A stretch of DNA of 64,000 bases from Aquimarina aquimarini (GTDB taxonomy: Bacteria > Bacteroidota > Bacteroidia > Flavobacteriales > Flavobacteriaceae). Below are positions 9,048 to 18,166 of this stretch, piece after piece. Within the stretch, counting starts at the first letter, position 1; the number at the start of each line of letters is the position of its first letter. The stretch is taken from assembly GCF_900299535.1 (NCBI RefSeq), contig NZ_OMKE01000006.1, positions 1 through 64,000 on the forward strand. Reading direction: 5' to 3'. The notes under the pieces are model-generated. The model was not told the DNA's origin and ran no database searches. It saw only the letters and a program-made list of their open reading frames with translations. The translations under genes were made by a program, and so were the position numbers.

Positions 9048-9663
9048 CATCCTCAAAGTCTTGTCTCAAAAATTTAGGATAACTTAACATTGCCATCTCA
9101 TTTGCAGATGGCAATTTGTTTTGTATAAAAACAGCATTAACATCGTTACAAATTTTTGAAAATTTATCTACTCCGTTACCTATAAAATATACTTTTTTAT
9201 CCTTTAAATATGTTTGAAAAGAAGTCTCAGTAAGGATCTCTGCCTTTGTTTCTCGAACCTCATCATACCTCATACTTTCAAAAACTGCTGAATACACCTC
9301 CATCCTACGAGCATCTATCATAGGAACTACATAAGCCCCTTCTTCTGTTATCTGTATGGCTAATGATTCTAAGGTTGGTATCGAAATCAAAGGAATATCC
9401 AATGCGTAACACAATCCTTTTGCCGCAGAAACACCTATCCTTAGCCCTGTATAAGAACCAGGTCCTTTGCTAACAGAAATAGCAGAAAGATCACTTATAT
9501 CAATCCCAGCACCTTTGATTACGTCGTTTATAAAATTATGTAATCGCTCTGCGTGAGAATATGAACTATTATAATCTTCTTTGAGTTGAATTATTTTGTC
9601 ATCCTTGGCTAATGCCACTGAGCAATTTGTAGTTGAAGTTTCTATACAAAGAATATAAGCCAT
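9001..9663 (-). CDS. tsaB: tRNA threonylcarbamoyladenosine biosynthesis protein TsaB
   Basis: 220 residues, typical length. It starts with the ASKHA fold strand YILCIETSTTNCSVALAKD and carries the family signature ISVSKGPGSYTGLRIGVSAAKGL. TsaB is the partner and activator of TsaD in making t6A at position 37 of ANN-decoding tRNAs, in the cytoplasm. It lies 99 bp after the efflux adaptor gene that ends at 9763 and may be co-transcribed with it. Its last 47 bp overlap the convergent secreted-protein gene. Confidence 0.95.
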   Translation of the reverse strand: MAYILCIETSTTNCSVALAKDDKIIQLKEDYNSSYSHAERLHNFINDVIKGAGIDISDLSAISVSKGPGSYTGLRIGVSAAKGLCYALDIPLISIPTLESLAIQITEEGAYVVPMIDARRMEVYSAVFESMRYDEVRETKAEILTETSFQTYLKDKKVYFIGNGVDKFSKICNDVNAVFIQNKLPSANEMAMLSYPKFLRQDFEDVSYFDPYYLKDFVTG

Positions 9664-9762
9664 CTATCAAATATTTTGAGCAAAGATAACTTAATTAAAA
9701 ACTATTTTTTTGAACTAATTCTGTCTTAGTATAAAAAAGAATATACAATGCTAGATGTAGTT

Positions 9763-11034
9763 CTACTGCTTTTTGGGATCAGAGATCGTTACTTTATCAC
9801 CTGATTTTAATATTTTGGTAACTATATTATAAGGCCCTGTAATAACAGACTCTCCTACTTTTAAACCGCTTACTACCTCAATATTACCGTCATCTTGAAT
9901 TCCTGTTTTTATTACCCTCAGCTTTGCAGTTTCTCCATTTTTTATAAATACACATTCAAATTTTTCATCTGAATTTGAAGTTATTTTTTTCTCAACAGTA
10001 GTTTCTGTTATAGCCGTTGTATCATTTTTGATTACTATCGAACTTATCGGAACCCCAATGATATTTTCTCTTTTTTCTGTGATAACATCAACGGTAGCCG
10101 TCATTCCAGGTCGAAATGGAGAATAATTATCGGGTTTACCCTCAATAAGATCGGCATATGATTCTTCAAGAATTCTAACTTTTACTTTAAAATTAGTTAC
10201 TTGATCGGCACTCATGGTACTTTCTGCAGAATTTGCAATTTCTGTAACAATTCCTTTGAATTTCTTTTTAAGATATGCATCTACCTCAACAATCGTAGCA
10301 TCATTAATTTCTACTTTAACAATATCATTTTCATTCACATCCACCTCTACCTCCATGTTGTTCAGGTTTGCCACCCTTACAATTTCTGTTCCTGCCATTT
10401 GTTGTGTACCTACTACTCGCTCTCCCAACTCTACAGATAGCTTAGATATTGTACCTGTCATAGGAGCATAGATAGAGGTTCTACTCAAATTATCTTTGGC
10501 TTCATTTACCGTTGCTTGTGCACTTCTTACATTATAATACGCTGATTGTTTGGCCGCCTTTGCTCCTTCATATGAAGATATAATTTTATCCCATTCTGCC
10601 TTAGATATCACCCCTTTTTCAAACAGACCTTTATTACGCTCATAATTTAATTCTGACTCTTTTAAACTTGCCTCTGCTTGTCGTAACCCTGCTCTTATAT
10701 TCTCTAGAGTTGCTTGTGATCGATTGAGTCCTGATTGAATAATATCTGGATTAATACGAACCAATAAGTCTCCTTTTTGTACTTGTTGCCCTTCTTTTAT
10801 AGGTAAATCTATAATTTCCCCAGATACTTCTGAAGAAAGTTTCACTTCTACTTCTGGCTGTATTTTTCCTGTAGCAGAAACAGTTTCTGTAATAGCTATT
10901 TTCTCAATTTTTGCAACAGAAACTTCCTTGTAATTTCCACTTTTACCGAACCAACCTGATTTTTTTCCATATACCAGAAGGATCATTAGCAGGACTACTG
11001 CACCTAAAACAAAAAGTAATTTCTTTGTACTCAT
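9763..11034 (-). CDS. Efflux periplasmic adaptor (MacA/HlyD family), second adaptor
   Basis: 423 residues. One N-terminal membrane anchor (LLFVLGAVVLLMILLVYG), then a barrel-sandwich hybrid half motif (VSATGKIQPEVEVKLSSEVSGEIIDLPIKEGQQV), a long coiled-coil hairpin about 95-185, the second lipoyl half (SIYAPMTGTISKLSVELGERVVG) and beta-barrel/MP domains. It would link an inner-membrane ABC permease to the TolC-like protein encoded directly upstream. Last gene of the efflux operon proper; the operon holds another adaptor at 12679-13803. The two are related but clearly diverged, so they may form a mixed ring or serve different permeases. Confidence 0.88.
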   Translation of the reverse strand: MSTKKLLFVLGAVVLLMILLVYGKKSGWFGKSGNYKEVSVAKIEKIAITETVSATGKIQPEVEVKLSSEVSGEIIDLPIKEGQQVQKGDLLVRINPDIIQSGLNRSQATLENIRAGLRQAEASLKESELNYERNKGLFEKGVISKAEWDKIISSYEGAKAAKQSAYYNVRSAQATVNEAKDNLSRTSIYAPMTGTISKLSVELGERVVGTQQMAGTEIVRVANLNNMEVEVDVNENDIVKVEINDATIVEVDAYLKKKFKGIVTEIANSAESTMSADQVTNFKVKVRILEESYADLIEGKPDNYSPFRPGMTATVDVITEKRENIIGVPISSIVIKNDTTAITETTVEKKITSNSDEKFECVFIKNGETAKLRVIKTGIQDDGNIEVVSGLKVGESVITGPYNIVTKILKSGDKVTISDPKKQ

Positions 11035-11107
11035 AATCTAATTCAATGTTGGTTCTATTGTATTCATATAATTACCTATCCTTACTCAAGAATCAGAAAA
11101 CTATACT

Positions 11108-12556
11108 TTATAATTTTATATCAGCGATCTTTATTCCAAAATAAAGTTCCAATACTTTTAGTTTAAAAATGTAATCAAATTTATTACGCACTTCTTGACT
11201 TTGTGCATTTTCTAATCTAAATTTTGATTGACTAAAATCAAATGCATTGGTCAATCCTACATCATAACGATCTTTTGCGTACTCATATGCTCTTTCTTGT
11301 GCTTTTACAGACACCTGTGCAGCTTCGTAGGCCTCTGCCGCCCCTTTTGCATCTAAATAAGCTTGATATACATTACTATCTAGGTCTAGCTCTGCTTGCT
11401 CCAATTGAAACTCAGTACGTTTTACATTTACTTTACTTCGTTTAACAGAACTTCTTACTGTAAACCCATTAAAAATAGGTACTGAGAGTGACAAGCCATA
11501 AGAAATACCATCATTGGTATACAACTGATCTATAAATGGTGCTGCATTTTGTTCTGCAAGAAGAAAATTTGGTGTTTGACTAATTACATTTTGCCCAGTT
11601 CCTTCTACTACCCCAATATTTTGTGTCAATACAGGATTGTTTGCATCTAAAACTCTAGCAAAAGGCTTTGCTCCTGATTCTCTGGTATTATAATTAAACG
11701 TACCATTTAATGTTGGGTAATATGCCCCTCTAGATATTTCAAGATTTTTTTCTGCAATCAATTTATTCTGCTCTGCTATCTGCACTTCATACCTAGACTC
11801 TCTAGCTTTTGCAATTACTTGATCTATAGGCTTATTTAATATTTCTGATGCAGGAACCAAATATTCTTGTTCAGCAATATCAAAATCTGCATAATTTTTG
11901 ATCAGTAATCGTTGTGCTAATCCTATTAATGCTATTTGTACAGCATTCTCTGCTTGTACGATTCTTGTTAACTCATCTGCAGAGGTAGCTTCAATCTCTA
12001 ATAAGTCTCCTTGCGGCAATACTCCAGCATCTACTAAATCTTTGGTACGTTGTAGTTGCTCTAAAGTAATCTCATGTTGCTTCTCTATCACTTTTAGTGA
12101 TTCTTTATTCAACAACACTTGCAAATAACTATTTGCTATAAACAGTACTATATCATCTTTGGTCTTACCAAGATTATACTGGCTTAGTAATTGATTTAGC
12201 TTTGCTCTTTGAAAGGTTTTTATATTCCTTAAACCACTAAATAATGTTACCCCCATAGACACTCCATAATTTGAACTTCTAAATGTTTGTGTCTTATTTT
12301 CATTTGTAATTGGGTCTGGAGTTAAACCTGAACTCCAAAAATTTGATACATTCGCATTTAATGAGGGCAAAAAATTACCCATTGCATCTAGCTGATCAAT
12401 CTTTGAAGCCTCTATATCTAGTGCAGATTGCTTTATAGAAATATTGTTTTCTAATGCATATTCTACACACTCTCTTAGTGTCCATTTCTTTTCTTGTGCT
12501 TGCATACTTGTAATTCCAAAAAATGCGATACACAAAATTAAAATCTTACTTTTCAT
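11108..12556 (-). CDS. TolC family outer-membrane efflux protein
   Basis: 482 residues from ATG 12556. The frame runs back to 12622, but MKSKILILCIAFFGITSMQAQ is a proper signal peptide, so the inner ATG is preferred. The mature protein starts EKKWTLRECVEYALENNISIKQSALDIEASK, the classic TolC repeat opening, and has the second repeat near LERLTYGLSLSVPIFNGFTVRSSVKRSKVNVK-like sequence (seen here as SYGLSLSVPIFNGFTVR). Long helices of the periplasmic tunnel are evident. It forms the outer-membrane channel of the tripartite exporter encoded by the surrounding genes. Confidence 0.9.
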   Translation of the reverse strand: MKSKILILCIAFFGITSMQAQEKKWTLRECVEYALENNISIKQSALDIEASKIDQLDAMGNFLPSLNANVSNFWSSGLTPDPITNENKTQTFRSSNYGVSMGVTLFSGLRNIKTFQRAKLNQLLSQYNLGKTKDDIVLFIANSYLQVLLNKESLKVIEKQHEITLEQLQRTKDLVDAGVLPQGDLLEIEATSADELTRIVQAENAVQIALIGLAQRLLIKNYADFDIAEQEYLVPASEILNKPIDQVIAKARESRYEVQIAEQNKLIAEKNLEISRGAYYPTLNGTFNYNTRESGAKPFARVLDANNPVLTQNIGVVEGTGQNVISQTPNFLLAEQNAAPFIDQLYTNDGISYGLSLSVPIFNGFTVRSSVKRSKVNVKRTEFQLEQAELDLDSNVYQAYLDAKGAAEAYEAAQVSVKAQERAYEYAKDRYDVGLTNAFDFSQSKFRLENAQSQEVRNKFDYIFKLKVLELYFGIKIADIKL

Positions 12557-12678
12557 AAGTTTAGAATTTAAAGCTTCTTTATATAATGACAACCTGCTTA
12601 AATCTCTTACTATTACTTTCATACTATGGTATTGGTATATGATTGACTGATGTTGTTACAGATTATTAGAAAATTATT

Positions 12679-13803
12679 TTAGTCTTGACTTTCTTTACTT
12701 TCCTTTTTGATAGGTTCTGTTTTATTCCAGACTTTAATATTTTCTTTTTCAGTTATTCCTGATAAGATTTCAACATTAATTCCATCAGAAAGTCCTATCT
12801 CTAAGTCTCTTCTTTCAAACTCTTGATCTCCTGTTTCTATCTCTACATAAGGATCTTCTGTTTCTTTATCGAATTGTAACAATGCTTCTTTTATAGCTAA
12901 AACATCTTGCTTTGTATCTAATACTATTGAGGCATTTGCACTATATCCTGCTCTAATAAAATATGATTCATCTAGAAATACCTCTCCTTCAATTTTAAAT
13001 TGAACAGCCCCTTGTTCTTCACTTCCCTTGGGTGCAATAAATTTTAGTTTTGCATCAAATTCTTTATCTCTTATTGCTCCTAGACTCACATTGAGTGGCA
13101 TATCTATTTTTAATTTATTTACCTCTGCCTCATCTACTTTTCCTTCAAAAATCATTTTATTTAAATCTGCTATAGTAGCAATGGTTGTCCCATCATTAAA
13201 ATTATTACTTTCGATTACCTGATCTCCTTCTTTTACTGGTATCTCTAGGATAGTTCCTGATACAGTTGCTCGAATATTGGTGTTTGCCATAGAGGAGCCT
13301 CCTGCAGACCCTACTCGTATAATTTGAAGATCACTTCTTGAATTAGACAAATCCTGCTTTGCTTGATTGTATTGTAAATTTATATTATTAAAATCCTGAC
13401 TAGAAATAACCCCTTTATCAAAAAGTGCTTTATTTCTATCATATTCAATTTTGGCATTATCCAAAACGATTTGGGAGTTTTTTACTCGACCTCTGGCACT
13501 GTTTAATGATTGCTCATTGGGCACCACTTTTACTTTTGCTATTAGATCTCCCGTTTTTATGGAAGCTCCTTCTTCGACATAAATTTTTTCTATAATTCCT
13601 GAAATCTGAGGTTTGATCTGTACTTCATCTTCTGGAACTACTTTTCCTGTTGCAACGGTTTTTTCTTCAATCGATGTTCTAAATGCTTTTTCGGTAGTAA
13701 ATACAATTGGTGATTTACTATTAGAATCGATTAAGTATTTTCCTGAAAAACCAAGCGCAACTACTAATAACACTACTAACAGGATTTTAAAAAACTTTTT
13801 CAT
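12679..13803 (-). CDS. Efflux periplasmic adaptor (MacA-like), first adaptor
   Basis: 374 residues. N-terminal anchor MKKFFKILLVVLLVVALGFSGKYL, lipoyl half VATGKVVPEDEVQIKPQISGIIEKIYVEEGASI, a short helical hairpin about 85-150, second half ATVSGTILEIPVKEGDQVIES and a C-terminal beta-barrel region ending in a Lys/Glu-rich tail. It lies 38 bp after the permease gene 13842-15107 and before tolC, matching the usual permease-adaptor-TolC order of MacAB-TolC systems. It is therefore the likely dedicated adaptor of this exporter. Confidence 0.9.
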   Translation of the reverse strand: MKKFFKILLVVLLVVALGFSGKYLIDSNSKSPIVFTTEKAFRTSIEEKTVATGKVVPEDEVQIKPQISGIIEKIYVEEGASIKTGDLIAKVKVVPNEQSLNSARGRVKNSQIVLDNAKIEYDRNKALFDKGVISSQDFNNINLQYNQAKQDLSNSRSDLQIIRVGSAGGSSMANTNIRATVSGTILEIPVKEGDQVIESNNFNDGTTIATIADLNKMIFEGKVDEAEVNKLKIDMPLNVSLGAIRDKEFDAKLKFIAPKGSEEQGAVQFKIEGEVFLDESYFIRAGYSANASIVLDTKQDVLAIKEALLQFDKETEDPYVEIETGDQEFERRDLEIGLSDGINVEILSGITEKENIKVWNKTEPIKKESKESQD

Positions 13804-13841
13804 CTGATTTCTGATTGATTTAATTATTCTAAATTATTAAT

Positions 13842-15107
13842 TTATTCTTCTCTTAATGCTTCTATTGGCTTAATACTTACGGCTTTTTGTGCAGGAATAA
13901 GACCTATTAAGGTCCCTAATAATACAATGGCTAATAGTGCTCCTGTTGCTGCAAAGAAATCTACTGTTGGATTTAAAATAGGTATATCGTCATTATTACC
14001 TATTGCAGTATTAATTCCCCAAAGCAATAAAGTTCCAAAAATAAAACCTAACAATCCTGCTACAAAGGTGAGCATGATTGACTCCAACATGATCTGTCCT
14101 CTAACTTCTGCAGGAGTTGCTCCTAGTGCTCTACGTACTCCTATTTCTCTTGTACGCTCTTTTACAGTAATCAAAAGAACATTACCTATTGCAATTACAC
14201 CTGCAATAAGAGTGGCAATACCGACAATATAGGTAATCAATCTCATCCCTGATAAAAAACCATTTACCTTTGCTACCTCTTCACCCAAATTAAAACTTCC
14301 AAAAGCTTGTGTATCTTCTGCATGTACATTATGCATTCTTTTGAGCAATGTTTTTATAGTTTTTTCTGTATCTACAATATTTCTATCTGCTTTGGCTGTA
14401 ATAACCATCCAGGATATATCTTTTCCCTGATTAAAAATTTTCTGAAATGTAGTGAATGGTAAAAAAATAGAATCATTTCCTTCAAATCCAGTTTGTGTGG
14501 GCTTGTACACTCCTATTACTTTAAAATAAATCCCGTTTACCTTAACATATCCTCCTATTGGGTCTTCATCTTTTTCATAAAACTGTTTATAGATATCTTC
14601 ACCTATAACACAAACCTTACGCTCGTACTTTATATCTTCTTCATTAATAAATCTTCCCCCGTCAAATATTTTTTTCTTTGATACCTTATCTATCGTTGGA
14701 TAATCTCCAAATATTTTAAAAGCACCAGATTTAGATCCTTTTACAAATTGACCAGGTGGTGTTCCCCATTGTCCTGTAACATTACGTGGGGTGATATACT
14801 CTATAGCTGTTACTTTTGATTTTAATGCCTCGACATCATCTAATGTAAGTTGCATTCTGCGCCCTCTTTTGAATCCTTCATTAGGCATACTGGTTTGTTG
14901 CCCCCAAAGAAACATTGTATTGGTTGCAAAGTCATTAAACTGACTTCTAAAGCTATTATCAAGGCCTTTTGCCATTCCTAAAAGGAATACAAATAAAAAC
15001 ACCCCCCAAGTCACCCCAATAACTGTAATTATCGTTCTGATCTTATTTTTGCGAATCGCGCCATAAATCTCTTGCCAAGTATCTCTCTCAAATATAAATT
15101 TCATCAT
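13842..15107 (-). CDS. ABC transporter permease, MacB/FtsX type
   Basis: 421 residues (ATG at 15107 or 15104). One N-terminal transmembrane helix (KNKIRTIITVIGVTWGVFLFVFLLGMAKGL), a large periplasmic MacB_PCD domain about 45-280, and three C-terminal helices of the FtsX domain with TVKERTREIGVRRALGATPAEVRGQIMLESIMLTFVAG. This is a mechanotransmission-type permease without its own ATPase domain; the ATPase is encoded at 16398-17102. It is a homologue of the permease immediately upstream, so the pump may be a heterodimer. Confidence 0.92.
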   Translation of the reverse strand: MMKFIFERDTWQEIYGAIRKNKIRTIITVIGVTWGVFLFVFLLGMAKGLDNSFRSQFNDFATNTMFLWGQQTSMPNEGFKRGRRMQLTLDDVEALKSKVTAIEYITPRNVTGQWGTPPGQFVKGSKSGAFKIFGDYPTIDKVSKKKIFDGGRFINEEDIKYERKVCVIGEDIYKQFYEKDEDPIGGYVKVNGIYFKVIGVYKPTQTGFEGNDSIFLPFTTFQKIFNQGKDISWMVITAKADRNIVDTEKTIKTLLKRMHNVHAEDTQAFGSFNLGEEVAKVNGFLSGMRLITYIVGIATLIAGVIAIGNVLLITVKERTREIGVRRALGATPAEVRGQIMLESIMLTFVAGLLGFIFGTLLLWGINTAIGNNDDIPILNPTVDFFAATGALLAIVLLGTLIGLIPAQKAVSIKPIEALREE

Positions 15108-15178
15108 GTTATATCTATGGGTTCATAATTGATAAACAACATTACTTACGCAATATTTATCTACCTATTGGTTTTCTA

Positions 15179-16408
15179 CTATTCATCTCTCAAAGCAATT
15201 ATTGGTTTTATTCGTGCTGCTCTTCTTGCTGGGATATATCCCGCCAAAAGTCCGAAAAAGATCAACACCATTGTTGCAACCATGATCACCCCTGTATCAA
15301 CTTTAGGATTAAGAATAAAAAACTTCTCAAGATTATTTCCTATTAGTTTTAACACCAAAATCCCCAAGATTAATCCTAGATATCCAGCTATTGATGTTAT
15401 TAAGACAGATTCTTGTAATACCATTGCTATAATTGATCTTGGTGATGCTCCTAATGCTTTTCTGATTCCTAATTCCTTGGTACGTTCTTTTACACTAAAA
15501 GTCATAATATTGCCTATCCCAATTACTCCTGAAATCAGGGTACCTATACCAATCACAAATATGATCATATAAATCCCTCCTAGAATCACCATCGTCTCTT
15601 TGATGTCTTCTGCAAAGCTTTGTACTCTAACACCGCTTTGATCTTCTGGTGCTACCTTTAATCTTTCTTTGAAATCTTCTTCTATTTTTTTTGAAAATGC
15701 AATGGCTTGCTCTGTACTCATTGCCATATTATAGGATAAGTTTATCTGACTTACATGATCATTATTACCATAGAGTAATTGCACCGTTTTATAGGACATA
15801 TAAATCAAACGTTCTTCATTATCTCCTCCACTATCTTGAAAAACACCTATTATCTTATAGGGTATTCCATCTATATCCAACATTTTCCCCAGAGCATCTT
15901 CTTTCTTAAACAGATCTTTTTCTATAAGTCTTCCTATAACAATATTCTTTGTACGGTCTTTAATATCTGCCTGATTGAGATATCTACCTTTCATCATTAT
16001 AGTTTTCTCAAGATATTGATGATCTGGGTTGACTGCCCTTATATTGTATGTCCCTGATTCTTTTCCATATCTAGCTGTACCTCCTCTATACACTCTAGGA
16101 GTTACAAATTCCACTTGACCAGGGTAATTATCTTTTATAAATTCTAAGTCTTCGTTTTTAAACTGAATTTTCCTGTTTTCTTGAAAACCTTTGTAAGCCT
16201 TAGATGTATTCCCACTACGAACAAATATGATATTTTGAGCATCATCAACAAAACTGCTTAAAAAACTATTAAGAAGGCCATTACCTAATCCTAATAATAT
16301 AGTAAAGATCAAAATCCCTAATGCTACTGTAAATCCAGAAAGAAACGTACGTAGCTTATTTTTTCCTATTGCTTCAAATATTTCACTCCACCTATCTCTA
16401 TCGAACAT
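15179..16408 (-). CDS. ABC transporter permease, MacB/FtsX type
   Basis: 409 residues with the same layout as its neighbour: N-terminal helix (KNKLRTFLSGFTVALGILIFTILLGLGNGL), periplasmic domain, and an FtsX domain with FSVKERTKELGIRKALGASPRSIIAMVLQES. Its start overlaps the end of the ATPase gene by 11 bp, which implies translational coupling. With the paralogue at 13842-15107 it would form the inner-membrane part of the exporter. Substrate not predictable from sequence. Confidence 0.92.
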   Translation of the reverse strand: MFDRDRWSEIFEAIGKNKLRTFLSGFTVALGILIFTILLGLGNGLLNSFLSSFVDDAQNIIFVRSGNTSKAYKGFQENRKIQFKNEDLEFIKDNYPGQVEFVTPRVYRGGTARYGKESGTYNIRAVNPDHQYLEKTIMMKGRYLNQADIKDRTKNIVIGRLIEKDLFKKEDALGKMLDIDGIPYKIIGVFQDSGGDNEERLIYMSYKTVQLLYGNNDHVSQINLSYNMAMSTEQAIAFSKKIEEDFKERLKVAPEDQSGVRVQSFAEDIKETMVILGGIYMIIFVIGIGTLISGVIGIGNIMTFSVKERTKELGIRKALGASPRSIIAMVLQESVLITSIAGYLGLILGILVLKLIGNNLEKFFILNPKVDTGVIMVATMVLIFFGLLAGYIPARRAARIKPIIALRDE

Positions 16409-17102
16409 ATTGTGAAGCTCTTATTTGTTCTACTTTTTTATCTTCTACAATAACACCATCTTTGAGATGTACAATTCTTTTGCACATATCTGCAATATCA
16501 GGTTCATGAGTGACTACCAGTATTGTTTTACCTTCATCGTTGATGGTTTGTATAATATCCATTACTTCATAAGATGTTTTACTATCCAATGCTCCTGTAG
16601 GTTCATCTGCCAATAATACTTTTGGATCAGCTGCCAGTGCTCTAGCTATAGCAACACGTTGTTTTTGCCCACCAGAGAGTTCACTTGGTAAATGCGTTGC
16701 CCATTCTGCCAAACCTACTTTACCCAAATACTCCAATGCTTTATCAATTCTTTCTTTGCGTTTTTTGCGTTGATAATACAATGGCAAAGCCACATTTTCT
16801 AAAGCTGTTTTGTAATTAATTAAATTGAAAGATTGAAAAACAAATCCTAAAAACTGATTACGATATTGTGCTGCCTTGGTTTCGTTTAATCCTTCGATAG
16901 GAACGTTATCCAAAAAATAGGTTCCGCTATCGGCTTCATCAAGCATTCCCAAAATATTCAGTAATGTAGATTTTCCTGAACCAGATGATCCCATAATTGC
17001 TACTAATTCCCCTTCTTTTACATTAAAATCTATTCCTTTTAATACATGAAGCGAATTGCTTCCCATTTGGTAAGATTTATGTAAGTCTTTTATTTCAATC
17101 AT
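16398..17102 (-). CDS. ABC transporter ATP-binding protein (MacB/LolD type)
   Basis: 234 residues, a single nucleotide-binding domain. Walker A GSSGSGKST, Q-loop FQSFNLI, signature LSGGQKQRVAIARAL, Walker B VLLADEPTGALDS and switch His in VVTHEPD are all present. It is the first gene of the operon and energises the two permeases that follow. The promoter must lie in 17103-17309, where I see no clean TAnnTTTG box. Confidence 0.94.
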   Translation of the reverse strand: MIEIKDLHKSYQMGSNSLHVLKGIDFNVKEGELVAIMGSSGSGKSTLLNILGMLDEADSGTYFLDNVPIEGLNETKAAQYRNQFLGFVFQSFNLINYKTALENVALPLYYQRKKRKERIDKALEYLGKVGLAEWATHLPSELSGGQKQRVAIARALAADPKVLLADEPTGALDSKTSYEVMDIIQTINDEGKTILVVTHEPDIADMCKRIVHLKDGVIVEDKKVEQIRASQYVR

Positions 17103-17309
17103 AATACCGGATTAAGATTTGCAAGGCATAAAATCACACCTTAATAAAACTAAGACTCACTAACAAGATCACTTATTATATTTGGTTCATCTTCTAATTT
17201 CCCCTTGAAGATTTTTGATAGGTTAGTGTAGTCATGTTAGATAAGACTATCAAGGTTACATTTTTGTTACACTAAATTCTGTTAGGGAAATGTTAAAAAA
17301 TTAAGAGTC

Positions 17310-17549
17310 CTATAAAGATTTATTTTTCGAATTGGTAGATTTCTTTTTATTTCGATAAATAAAATACCCTACAACCCCTATTAACACATAAGGGATAATC
17401 ATCAAATACACAATTCCATTATTAATACCTTTTGCAGCTTCTTGCCCTTCTTCGTTTTGCAAAACGGCTCTACACATTGCGCACTGTGCCTCTGCAGGAA
17501 CAACACACAGTAAAAACAAAACTATGACACAAAAAACTTTTACTCGCAT
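17310..17549 (-). CDS. Small secreted/membrane CxxC protein near oxidase biogenesis genes
   Basis: 79 residues. Signal peptide about 1-21 (VIVLFLLCVVPAEAQ), then CAMC directly at the mature N-terminus (QCAMCRAVLQNEEGQEAAKGINNGIVYLM), one transmembrane helix (YLMIIPYVLIGVVGYFIYR) and a Lys/Ser tail facing the cytoplasm. The C-x-x-C next to the mature end, in line behind DUF420 and SCO genes, suggests a redox or metal-handling helper of cytochrome oxidase assembly. That role is inferred from context; the family has no function that I know. Confidence 0.75.
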   Translation of the reverse strand: MRVKVFCVIVLFLLCVVPAEAQCAMCRAVLQNEEGQEAAKGINNGIVYLMIIPYVLIGVVGYFIYRNKKKSTNSKNKSL

Positions 17550-17623
17550 ATGTACTATTCTTTTTGTTTTTATAACACCTCTTATACTACATGTCGTTTT
17601 TTACAAAGACATTACCTTTTTTT

Positions 17624-18166
17624 TCAAGCGTAGTAAGGCGATATCATAAAATACACAACCACACCTGTAATAGCTACATACAACCAAATAGGAAAGGTCA
17701 CTTTTGCTATTTTTCGGTGTTTGTCAAATCTTTTAGCTAGTGCTTTTACATAAGTAATTAACACAAAAGGGATCACTGCAATCGATAATATAATATGGGT
17801 TATCAATATAAAATAATAAACATATCGTATCATCCCTTCTCCTCCAAACTTTGTAGAATCACTGGTCATATGATATGCAATATACATCAACAAGAACATC
17901 ACAGAACATATGATTGCTGTTTTCATAAGTTTTTCATGCAATGCAATATTTTTATTTTTTACTGCCCATAAAGCCGCTATTAATACTAGTGCTGTTATGC
18001 CATTGATCGTTGCATAAATAGGGGGTAAAAAAGTAAGTGGTTCTACATCAAAACCCAATCTTCTTAAATTGACACCAAACAATATTGCTACCGCAAGAGG
18101 TATCACTATCGATAGTATTACAATCCACTTATTATATTTTTTCTCTACTGCTGAAAGGTTACTCAT
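17624..18166 (-). CDS. DUF420 family membrane protein
   Basis: 180 residues with five predicted transmembrane helices. Conserved DUF420 features: FLPPIYATINGITALVLIAALWAVKNKNIALHEKLMKTAI, with His at LHEKLM and a further His in YHMTSDSTKFGG and ITHIILS. DUF420/YozB proteins travel with heme-copper oxidase genes and are thought to help their assembly. Its start overlaps the end of the SCO gene by 8 bp, indicating co-translation. Confidence 0.88.
   Translation of the reverse strand: MSNLSAVEKKYNKWIVILSIVIPLAVAILFGVNLRRLGFDVEPLTFLPPIYATINGITALVLIAALWAVKNKNIALHEKLMKTAIICSVMFLLMYIAYHMTSDSTKFGGEGMIRYVYYFILITHIILSIAVIPFVLITYVKALAKRFDKHRKIAKVTFPIWLYVAITGVVVYFMISPYYA

Noticed and set aside
17223-17274. 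Inverted repeat TTAGTGTA/TACACTAA upstream of the CxxC gene's neighbour
   Set aside because: Only eight bp with a loop over 35 nt; easily chance in AT-rich DNA.
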